Counted from the stretch's first letter, positions 1 to 6,303 are shown. The stretch: DNA of 6,650 nt from Chloroflexota bacterium (GCA_030550295.1 JAUQPQ010000081.1:1-6650), one strand, 5' to 3'. Translations and numbers: made by a program. The notes: generated by a model not told the origin, from the sequence alone.

Positions 1-439
1 TGACCAATCCTGTTACCCCTGCTACTTGCACCACGTCCCCCACTGCATACTGGTTCTCCATGAGGATAAAGAAGCCATTGATGAGGTCGCGGACCAGGCT
101 CTGGGCAGCTATGCCCAAGGCCAGACCTATCACGCTGGCACTGGCCAGCAGGGGGGCGATGTTTATTCCTAGGACAGGGAGGATGAGCAAAAGGGCTACG
201 AGCAGGATAAAGGCCCGCCCAGTGCCTGTAAACACCTGTGACAAGGTATGTACCCGCTGCTCCCGTTCCTCGGGGGGCCGCTCCACCAGGTGTACCTCAA
301 TGGCAGCGCGTACAAGGGGGGGTACTAGCCGATGAAGGGAAAAGTCAGCCCCAAAGGCAACGAGGATGATGGCGAGGACACGTACGCCATCCCAAAGGAA
401 AAAGTCGCGCACATCTTGCCAGGTCAATAGTAGCACCAT
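1..439 (-). CDS. MscS-family mechanosensitive ion channel, N-terminal part (cut by the window edge)
   Basis: This is an inner-membrane small-conductance mechanosensitive channel, which opens under membrane tension to release solutes during osmotic downshock. I translated it by hand from the minus strand: 146 codons are present and the frame is open to the left edge, so roughly the second half is missing. Hydrophobic stretches lie near residues 20-33 and 74-90, followed by the glycine/alanine-rich pore helix of MscS, residues 95-126, containing ASASVIGLALGIAAQSLVRD and then LINGFFILMEN. The start of the beta domain (QYAVGDVVQVAGVTGLV) follows, and this order is diagnostic for the family. There are two possible starts: ATG at 439 has a GAGGG motif 8 bases upstream, while ATG at 445 has it only 2 bases away, so I prefer 439. 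It is the last visible gene of the DedA-DUF6391-MscS unit, beginning about 30 bases after the preceding stop. The exact subfamily is not determinable from this fragment. Confidence 0.9.
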   Translation of the reverse strand, partial: MVLLLTWQDVRDFFLWDGVRVLAIILVAFGADFSLHRLVPPLVRAAIEVHLVERPPEEREQRVHTLSQVFTGTGRAFILLVALLLILPVLGINIAPLLASASVIGLALGIAAQSLVRDLINGFFILMENQYAVGDVVQVAGVTGLV

Positions 440-468
440 GGCCATAGCCCTCTGCGCCCTTCGGCCTT

Positions 469-1005
469 CTACCCCCAGGGGGGCACTGGGCCTTCAGGGC
501 GACTGGCCTGCCAGATGGTGGCCACCTTGTATATGGGCAGCTGCCCTATCTGGTACACCCCTTGAACCTGGAACCCTTGCATATCGGCCGAAGTGGTGAT
601 GTAGCGCTGGGCCCATCGGCCCAGAGGCTGAGCGATGGTAACGGCTAGGGTGGAGGCAAGCACCGCCTGCGCTAAGGTTTCCCACCTACCCCTAGCGTTC
701 CTTTGGCCCAAGACCCAGTGAGACGCTAGAGCGGCCAGGAGGCCAGCTACCACCATATTAGTGCCGCACAGAGGGGTTAAGGCCAGGTGGGACTCCCCGC
801 CCCGCAGTCGGGCCAAGGCCTCCCCTACAGCCCACGCAACCTCATCACGAGAGACGTTGCCGACGATGAAGAAGCCGTCGGCGGAGGCCCTCCCCAACAG
901 CCTCACCGGTCGCCCAAGTTTGGCCATAAGGAGAGCGATGGTAGCGTGTTCCAGGGCGTGGTTCCGCCTCACCGCCTCGACCCGATGAAGAAAGGGCATC
1001 CTCAT
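469..1005 (-). CDS. DUF6391-type small membrane protein of unknown function
   Basis: This is a 178-residue protein that I recognise as resembling the DUF6391 family of Chloroflexota and cyanobacteria; the family has no established function. Near the N-terminus it carries the motif NHALEHAT (residues 15-22), the hallmark I rely on, followed by a small mixed alpha/beta region (residues 30-70, with RLLGRASADGFFIVGNV). A conserved-looking PLCGTN comes next, then two likely membrane helices at about 82-99 and 111-128. The C-terminal tail has ITTSADMQGFQVQGV. The open frame extends upstream to 1071, but the start at 1005 is chosen because its ATG overlaps the DedA stop as ATGA and has purine-rich GGAGG/AAGGAAG motifs just upstream, and because the extension would lie wholly inside the DedA gene. 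Translation is therefore probably coupled to DedA. The HxxEH arrangement (H16, E19, H20) could bind a metal, but this is only a suggestion. The protein is clearly real and its function is unknown. Confidence 0.82.
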   Translation of the reverse strand: MRMPFLHRVEAVRRNHALEHATIALLMAKLGRPVRLLGRASADGFFIVGNVSRDEVAWAVGEALARLRGGESHLALTPLCGTNMVVAGLLAALASHWVLGQRNARGRWETLAQAVLASTLAVTIAQPLGRWAQRYITTSADMQGFQVQGVYQIGQLPIYKVATIWQASRPEGPVPPWG

Positions 1006-1661
1006 TCTTCCTTTGCCTCCACTCTCTTGCCAGCCCGCCACAATGCCAAGATGCGGTGGCCGTAGTACCATGCTATTGCCAGGCCTAAACCCACTGCCAG
1101 GGGTATCGCCACCGGCCTAAATACGTTGGTTATCCTGTCCCAGTGCTCACCCAAAATGTAGCCCCCACCAGCTAGGCCCAGGGACCAAGGATACGAGCCT
1201 ACCAAAGTGAGGGCACAGAACCTGGCAAGGGGCATATTAGCTACGCCAGCAGGGAAGCTTATAAAGGTACGGACTACAGGCAGTAAACGGGAGAAGAAGA
1301 CTGCCCCTTCCCCATATCGGGCGAAGAAGCGGTCTGCCATCGCCACTTCCCGCTGACTGATGAGCAAGAGATGGCCATATCTCTCCACGAAGGCCCTGCC
1401 CACCTTACGGCCTACGGCATAGGCAACCCAAGACCCCAACAGATTGCCTATCGCCCCAAGGAGCCCTGCCACCAGCAGCCATTCGAATCCTAACCCCTTC
1501 TCTTTAACCAAAAACCAGCCTGCCAATGGCATGATGACTTCGCTAGGAAAGGGGATGCATGCGCTCTCAACGGCCATCAGGAAGACGACCCCTGGCCACC
1601 CTATGGCTTCATAAATGGAACGGCTAGCCTCCAGGATCCATTCCTCAAAGGCCTCAATCAT
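1002..1661 (-). CDS. DedA family (VTT / SNARE-associated domain) membrane protein
   Basis: This is a 219-residue polytopic inner-membrane protein of the DedA superfamily, whose members act in lipid transport across the bilayer; several are linked to recycling of undecaprenyl phosphate or phosphatidylethanolamine. The two signature motifs are present: E32-S-A-C-I-P-F-P-S-E41 in the first re-entrant region, and the SRLLPVVRT motif with R125, P128 and R131, followed by FPAGVANMP. A glycine-rich segment (GNLLGSWVAYAVGRKVG, 72-88) lies between them, and hydrophobic helices follow near 149-170 and 183-200. The length is normal for the family. The frame is open to 1817, but that extension overlaps the divergent ATPase gene and is not hydrophobic or family-like. 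The ATG at 1661 gives the usual N-terminus and has AAGGTGG just upstream. It heads a unit with the DUF6391-type gene (4-base overlap) and MscS. The individual substrate cannot be told from sequence. Confidence 0.93.
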   Translation of the reverse strand: MIEAFEEWILEASRSIYEAIGWPGVVFLMAVESACIPFPSEVIMPLAGWFLVKEKGLGFEWLLVAGLLGAIGNLLGSWVAYAVGRKVGRAFVERYGHLLLISQREVAMADRFFARYGEGAVFFSRLLPVVRTFISFPAGVANMPLARFCALTLVGSYPWSLGLAGGGYILGEHWDRITNVFRPVAIPLAVGLGLAIAWYYGHRILALWRAGKRVEAKEE

Positions 1662-1664
1662 CAC

Positions 1665-1691
1665 CACCTTAGTATGCCAGGGACTAAGGTG
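1665..1691. promoter_or_regulatory. Perfect 9-base inverted repeat upstream of DedA (operator or RBS hairpin)
   Basis: CACCTTAGT (1665-1673) and ACTAAGGTG (1683-1691) are exact reverse complements separated by 9 bases. On the minus strand the proximal arm contains the AAGG Shine-Dalgarno-like part just before the DedA ATG at 1661, so in RNA a 9-bp stem could hide the ribosome binding site. As DNA it is a two-fold symmetric site centred at 1678, inside a possible DedA promoter, and could equally bind a dimeric repressor. The symmetry is seen directly; either role is inferred. Confidence 0.5.
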
Positions 1692-1699
1692 ACAGCCAA
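1671..1699 (-). promoter_or_regulatory. Possible weak promoter for the DedA unit
   Basis: On the minus strand TTGGCT (1699-1694) and CATACT (1676-1671) are separated by 17 bases and match the -35 and -10 consensus at 3-4 positions each. Transcription would begin only a few bases before the DedA ATG, giving an almost leaderless message. The 9-base inverted repeat covers the -10 box and most of the spacer. The match is weak and may be chance. Confidence 0.25.
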
Positions 1700-1734
1700 C
1701 GCCACTTAACCTAGGCCTTAGCGGGAACCTCGGG

Positions 1735-1740
1735 TATAAT
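1735..1740 (+). promoter_or_regulatory. Near-perfect -10 box for the ATPase-VWA-channel unit
   Basis: The sequence TATAAT, a perfect sigma-70-type -10 hexamer, lies 42 bases before the GTG start of the ATPase gene, predicting a start of transcription near 1747 and a leader of about 36 bases. No good -35 hexamer is found 16-18 bases upstream (the sequence there is TAGGCC-like), and there is no TG extension. It may therefore need an activator or be a weak promoter. Confidence 0.5.
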
Positions 1741-1752
1741 GAGACTTTAGCA

Positions 1753-1764
1753 CTGGCACGCCAG
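1753..1764. promoter_or_regulatory. Short inverted repeat in the ATPase gene leader (possible operator)
   Basis: CTGGC (1753-1757) and GCCAG (1760-1764) form a perfect 5-base dyad with a 2-base centre, placed a few bases after the predicted transcription start of the plus-strand unit. GCCAGGGA beginning at 1760 is repeated at 1676-1683 in the loop of the other dyad, which hints at a shared element across the divergent region. It is short enough to be chance. Confidence 0.22.
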
Positions 1765-1782
1765 GGAGCAGGGGGGATAGGA

Positions 1783-3186
1783 GTGGCTGCAAAACCGCGC
1801 ACCATAGGGGAGCTCAAGGCCGTCGGTTACCGCGTGCTGCCTGTCAAGGCTGAGATGCGCCGTAACCTCATGGCCAAGATGCGCAAGGGGGAGGGGCTGT
1901 TCCCGGGCATCATCGGTTACGAGGACACCGTCATCCCCCAAATCCAGAACGCCATCCTAGCAGGCCAAGACATCATCTTCTTGGGGGAAAGGGGCCAGGC
2001 CAAGAGCCGCCTCATACGCGCCTTAGTAAACCTCCTAGACGAAGAGGTGCCCATCATCGCCGGCTGCGAGATTAACGACAATCCCTATAAGCCCCTTTGC
2101 CGCCGCTGTCACGAATGGGTAGCCCAAGAAGGCGACGCCGTTGAGATAGAATGGATAGGACGCGACCGGCGCTACGGCGAGAAGTTAGCCACCCCAGACA
2201 TCACCATCGCCGACCTGATTGGAGAGGTAGACCCCATTAAGGTGGCAGAGGGACGATATCTATCCGACGATCTGACCATCCATTATGGCCTTGTGCCCCG
2301 CCACAATAGAGGCATCTTCTGCATCAACGAGCTCCCCGACCTGGCCGAACGCATCCAGGTAGGCCTCTTTAACATCATGGAAGAGCGCGATGTGCAAATA
2401 CGTGGCTACCGTATTCGCCTCCCGTTGGACATCTTCCTTGTGGCCTCAGCCAACCCCGAGGACTACACCAACCGGGGACGCATCATCACCCCCCTTAAAG
2501 ACCGGTACGGGGCCCAAATACGTACACACTACCCCCACACCCTAGAGCACGAGATCGCCATTATGGAGCAAGAACGCACCCGCTTCGAGGGGGAAGATGA
2601 AAGGCCTCTTTTCATCCCTTCCTTCATAAAGGAGATAGTGGCTGAGGTGGTAAGACAGGCCCGCCGCAGCCCAGATATCAACCAACGTTCTGGAGTCTCG
2701 GTCCGGGCATCCATCGCCAGTTACGAGAGCCTCCTGGCCAACGCCCTACGTCGGGCCATCTTGCTTGGGGAAGATGTAGCAAGCCCCCGTATCTCCGATC
2801 TCCCCTACATCGTTCCCGCCCTTATGGGCAAAATCGAGTTCGAAACGGTAGAGGAGGGCCGGGAAGAGCAGGTTTTAGATCGTCTCCTTCAGGGGGCAGT
2901 CCTGACGGTGTTCAACCGCTACCTGACCTTGAGCGAGCTGGAAGGGGTGGTAGCCGCATTTCGTGGCGGTCTCACTGTGGAGGTCTCTGATCTGGCTCCC
3001 GTAGAGGCGTACCAGGAGATAGCTCGCCAAGTGCCTGCCCTAGCCGAAGTGGCCGAGAAGCTGGCATGCGTTCATCCGCCCCAGCTCCTGGCCTCGGCCA
3101 TCGAGCTGGTGCTGGAGGGGCTCCACCTATCTAAGAGGCTCAACAAGGAGAAGTTAGCAAGAAGGGCCCGCTACCGGGCCCACTAA
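1783..3186 (+). CDS. MoxR / magnesium chelatase-like AAA+ ATPase with Cys-rich insert
   Basis: This is a 467-residue cytoplasmic AAA+ ATPase of the ChlI/MoxR clade; such proteins form hexameric rings and remodel or load cofactors onto clients together with a VWA partner. In order there is an N-terminal lead (1-40), Walker A GERGQAKS (68-75), and a putative zinc-binding insert with C95, C106, C109 and H110. Next come the family-typical EKLATPDITIADLIGEVDPI (134-153), Walker B as GIFCINE (177-183, Asn-Glu in place of Asp-Glu), sensor 1 ASANP (221-225), and the arginine-finger-like LKDRYG (238-243). A sensor-2 region lies near 302-310, with a helical lid beyond. The start is GTG with GGGGGG and AGGA motifs upstream. 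The protein resembles, from memory, mycobacterial Rv0958 in length and motifs. Automatic pipelines often mislabel this group as sigma-54-interacting regulators, but no sigma-54 GAFTGA loop is seen. The VWA gene follows after 18 bases, as expected for a functional pair; the client is unknown. Confidence 0.93.
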   Translation: MAAKPRTIGELKAVGYRVLPVKAEMRRNLMAKMRKGEGLFPGIIGYEDTVIPQIQNAILAGQDIIFLGERGQAKSRLIRALVNLLDEEVPIIAGCEINDNPYKPLCRRCHEWVAQEGDAVEIEWIGRDRRYGEKLATPDITIADLIGEVDPIKVAEGRYLSDDLTIHYGLVPRHNRGIFCINELPDLAERIQVGLFNIMEERDVQIRGYRIRLPLDIFLVASANPEDYTNRGRIITPLKDRYGAQIRTHYPHTLEHEIAIMEQERTRFEGEDERPLFIPSFIKEIVAEVVRQARRSPDINQRSGVSVRASIASYESLLANALRRAILLGEDVASPRISDLPYIVPALMGKIEFETVEEGREEQVLDRLLQGAVLTVFNRYLTLSELEGVVAAFRGGLTVEVSDLAPVEAYQEIARQVPALAEVAEKLACVHPPQLLASAIELVLEGLHLSKRLNKEKLARRARYRAH

Positions 3187-3204
3187 TATAAAGGCGGTGA
3201 GGGG

Positions 3205-5274
3205 ATGTGGATATACCGTTACTCGGAATGGGATGGAAGCCAGGAGCCGCCCCCAGAGCCCGATGAGATCCTTTCAGCCATCACCGACGACCTCCTAAGT
3301 TTTGGTGACCTAGACCATGCCCTGCGCAACTTATTGCAGCGGGGGCTTACGCAGCCCTTGGGCGCTAATGTTCAGGGCCTACGCGAGCTCCTTCAGCGCC
3401 TGCGCCAGCACCGACGCCAACTCTTAGACCAGTACAACCTCAGCTCCGTCATGGACGACATCCAAAGGCGCTTGCAAGAGGTGTTAGACTTGGAGCAGCA
3501 AGCCCTAGACCGACGTCTTCAAGAGGCCCAGCAGATCCTTAGGGGAGATAAAGGCCGGCTTTCCCCCTTTGAGGAGGCCTTGGGAGAGGGCCCTGCACTT
3601 CCTCAAGACCTTCAACAGCTAGCTGAGACGCTTATGAAGGTAGCCCAGCGCAAAAAGGACTTTCTGGGCCGTCTCCCACCCGATACCCCTGGCCGTATCA
3701 AGGCCCTCCAAGACTACGAATTTGTGGACCCGGAAGCAGCAGCCAAGTTCCAGGAACTTATGGAGATGCTACGTCGGGCCGTCCTAGAGACGTTCTTTAA
3801 AGACCTGTACCGGCAGCTGTCCTCCATGGGGCCAGAAGAACTACAGCGCCTCAAGGAGATGGTGCGGGAGCTCAACTCCCTCCTTTCGGAAAAGATGGCT
3901 GGAGGGGAGCCAGATTACGAGTCCTTCCGCCAGAGGTTCAGCGATATCCTGGGCCCCAATGCCCCAGCCACCCTAGACGACCTCATCCAGCAGATGCGCC
4001 AGGGATGGGCCGCCATGCAGTCCCTCTTGGAAAGCCTTGCGCCCGAGTTGAGGCGCCAATTGGAAGACCTCCTCATGGAAAAGGTGAGCGACCCAGAGCT
4101 ATTGAAAGAGCTACAAGAATTGGCCATTAACTTGGAGATCCTCCAGCCTCTCCAGGACACTCAGCCCTTTTACGCCTTCCGAGGCCAGGAAGAGCTAGAC
4201 CTCCTCCAAGCCCTCCGCCTCATGGAGCACATGCGCGACCTGAACGAGCTGGAAGGCCAACTGGAGAGGCTCCGATATGGTGAGCCCCTTGATGTGGTGG
4301 ATGAGCAGAAGCTCCGGGAAGTATTAGGGGAAGAGGCCTACCGCATTTTCCAGCAGCTCAAAGAACTGATAGAGATCTTGGAGCGGGCCGGCTACATCCG
4401 CCGCAAGGGCAAGGAATGGGAGCTCACCCCAAGAGCTATTAGGCGCATCGGTCAGCAGGCCTTGGCTGAGATCTATGCCCAGATCCGCAAGTCCTCTTCC
4501 GGTCAGCACCCTACTCGCCATCGTGGCCCCGGCATCGAACGCACTGAGGAGGACAAGCCGTACGAGTTCGGTGATCCCTTCCACCTTCACCTGCAGCAGA
4601 CCCTCTTCAACGCCATTTTGCGGGAGGGGCCCCAGACCCCTGTGCGGCTACAAAAGGACGATTTCCAGGTCTACGCCACTGAGCACCTTTCAACCACGGC
4701 TACAGTCATAATGCTAGACATGTCGTGGTCCATGGCCCTGAGGGGATCCTTTCAAGCGGCCAAAAAGGTGGCCCTGGCCCTTTATAACCTGATCAACACC
4801 AAGTTCCCCAAAGATGCCCTTTATATCTTGGGCTTCTCAGCCTACGCACGGGAGCTCAAGCCCGAAGAGCTTATCTACGTGCGTTGGGACGAGACCGTAC
4901 TGGGCACCAATATGCACCACGCCCTCATCCTGGCTCAAAAACTCCTGGAACGCCATCCTGGCGCTACCCGCCAGATCATCATGATCTCCGATGGCGAGCC
5001 CACCGCTCACCTAGAGAGAGGCCGCTCCTTCTTCTCTTATCCTCCTAGCCCCGTCACCATTCGCAAGACCCTGCAGGAGGTTAAACGCTGCACCCAAAAG
5101 GGGATCATCATCAACACCTTCATGCTAGACCGCAACTACTACCTAAAGGAGTTCGTCAACCAGATAGCTAAGATCAACCGGGGCCGTGTCTTCTATACCA
5201 CTCCCGACAAGCTGGGCCAGTACATCCTAGTAGACTACGTGGCCCAGAAGAAGAAACGCATCGCGGGCTGCTAA
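3205..5274 (+). CDS. VWA domain protein with long helical N-terminal region, partner of the MoxR-like ATPase
   Basis: This is a 689-residue protein with no signal peptide or membrane segment, so probably cytoplasmic. Residues about 30-350 are Leu/Gln/Glu/Arg-rich and predicted mostly helical, with coiled-coil-like stretches near 55-115 and 180-230. Residues about 380-427 (ILERAGYIRR, then ELTPRAIRRIG) have the look of a small winged-helix-like fold. A family motif, KPYEFGDPFHLHL (451-463), precedes the von Willebrand factor A domain (about 496-675). This domain has an intact metal-ion-dependent adhesion site: D505-M-S507-W-S509, T568 in GTNM, and D596 in ISDGEP. In the MoxR-VWA pairs the VWA protein binds the ATPase ring and links it to the client. 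The ATG has a GGTGAGGGG ribosome site directly upstream. The closest named analogue I recall is mycobacterial Rv0959, next to Rv0958. ChlD, ViaA, CbbO and NorD share the VWA principle but not this N-terminal region. The target is unknown. Confidence 0.93.
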   Translation: MWIYRYSEWDGSQEPPPEPDEILSAITDDLLSFGDLDHALRNLLQRGLTQPLGANVQGLRELLQRLRQHRRQLLDQYNLSSVMDDIQRRLQEVLDLEQQALDRRLQEAQQILRGDKGRLSPFEEALGEGPALPQDLQQLAETLMKVAQRKKDFLGRLPPDTPGRIKALQDYEFVDPEAAAKFQELMEMLRRAVLETFFKDLYRQLSSMGPEELQRLKEMVRELNSLLSEKMAGGEPDYESFRQRFSDILGPNAPATLDDLIQQMRQGWAAMQSLLESLAPELRRQLEDLLMEKVSDPELLKELQELAINLEILQPLQDTQPFYAFRGQEELDLLQALRLMEHMRDLNELEGQLERLRYGEPLDVVDEQKLREVLGEEAYRIFQQLKELIEILERAGYIRRKGKEWELTPRAIRRIGQQALAEIYAQIRKSSSGQHPTRHRGPGIERTEEDKPYEFGDPFHLHLQQTLFNAILREGPQTPVRLQKDDFQVYATEHLSTTATVIMLDMSWSMALRGSFQAAKKVALALYNLINTKFPKDALYILGFSAYARELKPEELIYVRWDETVLGTNMHHALILAQKLLERHPGATRQIIMISDGEPTAHLERGRSFFSYPPSPVTIRKTLQEVKRCTQKGIIINTFMLDRNYYLKEFVNQIAKINRGRVFYTTPDKLGQYILVDYVAQKKKRIAGC

Positions 5275-5277
5275 CAG

Positions 5278-6294
5278 GTGCAGGCACCTACCACCCGACC
5301 CTTCCTAAGGATCGCCTTAGCTGCCGGCCTGGCTACCATCGTGATAGGGGCCGGGTGCGTGGGGTACATGGTCATAGAGGGGTGGGGATTTTGGGACGCC
5401 CTATATATGACGGTGATCACCATCACCACCGTGGGCTTTCGGGAAGTCCAACCTCTGAGCCAAGGGGGGCGTATAATCACCATCCTCCTCGCCTTATCGG
5501 GAGTGGGTATCCTTTTCTACGCCTTGCTTAGTTTAGTGCAGGCCATAATAGAGGGAGAGCTAGCAGCATATTGGGGTAGGAGAGCCATGAAGGGGGAACT
5601 GGAGAAACTGAGGGGCCACTTCATTCTATGTGGATTTGGTCGCGTCGGCGAGGCTATAGCTCACGAGTTCCGTAGCCACCACATCCCCTTTGTGGTGGTA
5701 GACAGCAACCCTGAAGCTATAGAGAGGGCCCGTCAACAGGGTTACCTGCTAGTGGAAGGCGATGCTAGCCGAGACGAGGTGCTCCTACAAGCAGGGATCC
5801 AAAGGGCACGAGGCCTCCTAGCTGCCTCCGATTCCGACGCCGGCAACACCTTTATCGTCTTGGCCGCTAAGGCCCTAAAGCCGGATCTAATGGTAGTGGC
5901 GAGGGCCGCCCACCCCGACAGCGAACATGCCATGCGCCGGGCCGGAGCCGACAGAGTAATATCCCCCTACACCTTAGCAGGGCGTCGCATGGCATTGGCA
6001 GCCGTTCAACCCTTACTGGCCGAGGTCATGGAAGCCCTCCCATCTCGGTCTGGCCCCCAAGTAGTGGCCGAACTGGAGGTGACCCCCGGCTCTAACTGGC
6101 AGAGCCATACCCTGAGGGAGGCTCTCGCCCCCTGCCGCGGTGTCCTCCCCCTGGCCCTCCAGCGAGCCGATGGCCAGGTAATCGTCGCCCCAGATCCTAA
6201 CACCGTCCTCGCAGTGGGAGATCGCCTCATCCTGTTGGGTCAAGAGGAGGAGCTAGAGCGCCTCACCCCTGCCACCCTACAGCCCACAGGCTGA
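5278..6294 (+). CDS. Two-helix potassium channel with RCK (TrkA-N/TrkA-C) domain
   Basis: This is a 338-residue inner-membrane protein of the MthK-like channel type. TM1 is about residues 10-33, the pore loop is 38-58 with filter TTVGFRE (50-56), and TM2 is 66-92. The cytoplasmic RCK N-domain begins near 113 with the Rossmann motif GFGRVG (119-124) and acidic D142 at the end of the second strand; the RCK C-domain spans about 257-325. The usual third filter glycine (GYG or GFG) is Arg55. The residues aligned with two MthK calcium ligands are R209 and A211, so gating by calcium in the MthK manner is unlikely; a nucleotide ligand is more plausible given GxGxxG. The GTG start lies 3 bases after the VWA stop with no clear ribosome site, so translation is probably by reinitiation. 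An internal ATG at 5587 (Met104) has a good ribosome site. The gene sits third in the ATPase-VWA unit, and its link to that pair is inferred from position only. Confidence 0.93.
   Translation: MQAPTTRPFLRIALAAGLATIVIGAGCVGYMVIEGWGFWDALYMTVITITTVGFREVQPLSQGGRIITILLALSGVGILFYALLSLVQAIIEGELAAYWGRRAMKGELEKLRGHFILCGFGRVGEAIAHEFRSHHIPFVVVDSNPEAIERARQQGYLLVEGDASRDEVLLQAGIQRARGLLAASDSDAGNTFIVLAAKALKPDLMVVARAAHPDSEHAMRRAGADRVISPYTLAGRRMALAAVQPLLAEVMEALPSRSGPQVVAELEVTPGSNWQSHTLREALAPCRGVLPLALQRADGQVIVAPDPNTVLAVGDRLILLGQEEELERLTPATLQPTG
5578..5589 (+). promoter_or_regulatory. Internal ribosome binding site and ATG for a free RCK domain
   Basis: AGGAG (5578-5582) lies 4 bases before ATG at 5587-5589, which is in frame with the channel gene and encodes Met104. 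A product from here would be about 235 residues, lacking both membrane helices and beginning with MKGELEK just before the RCK domain. The archaeal channel MthK uses Met107 at the equivalent place to make the extra RCK subunits of its octameric gating ring. The position and motif are seen; use in this organism is inferred. Confidence 0.45.
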
Positions 6295-6303
6295 GCCTGC
6301 AAC

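Noticed and set aside
60..1065. Plus-strand open frames over the left unit (60-335, 366-599, 761-988, 787-1065)
   Set aside because: Their translations are Arg/Pro/Ser-rich and family-less, and they lie opposite three well-recognised minus-strand genes; they are shadows.
1006..1071. N-terminal extension of the DUF6391-type frame
   Set aside because: It lies entirely within the DedA gene, while the ATG at 1005 overlaps the DedA stop and has a ribosome site.
1662..1817. N-terminal extension of the DedA frame up to 1817
   Set aside because: It overlaps the start of the divergent ATPase gene and covers the promoter region, is proline/arginine-rich without family similarity, and the ATG at 1661 gives a normal DedA length.
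2529..6243. Minus-strand and alternate-frame open frames inside the ATPase, VWA and channel genes
   Set aside because: Low-complexity shadow translations opposite or within clearly conserved coding sequence, without ribosome sites or recognisable domains.
6287..6299. Hairpin CAGGC-TGA-GCCTG over the channel stop codon, as a terminator
   Set aside because: The stem is only 5 bp with a 3-base loop and has no T-run on either strand, so it is too weak to call as a terminator even though a terminator would be expected between convergent genes.
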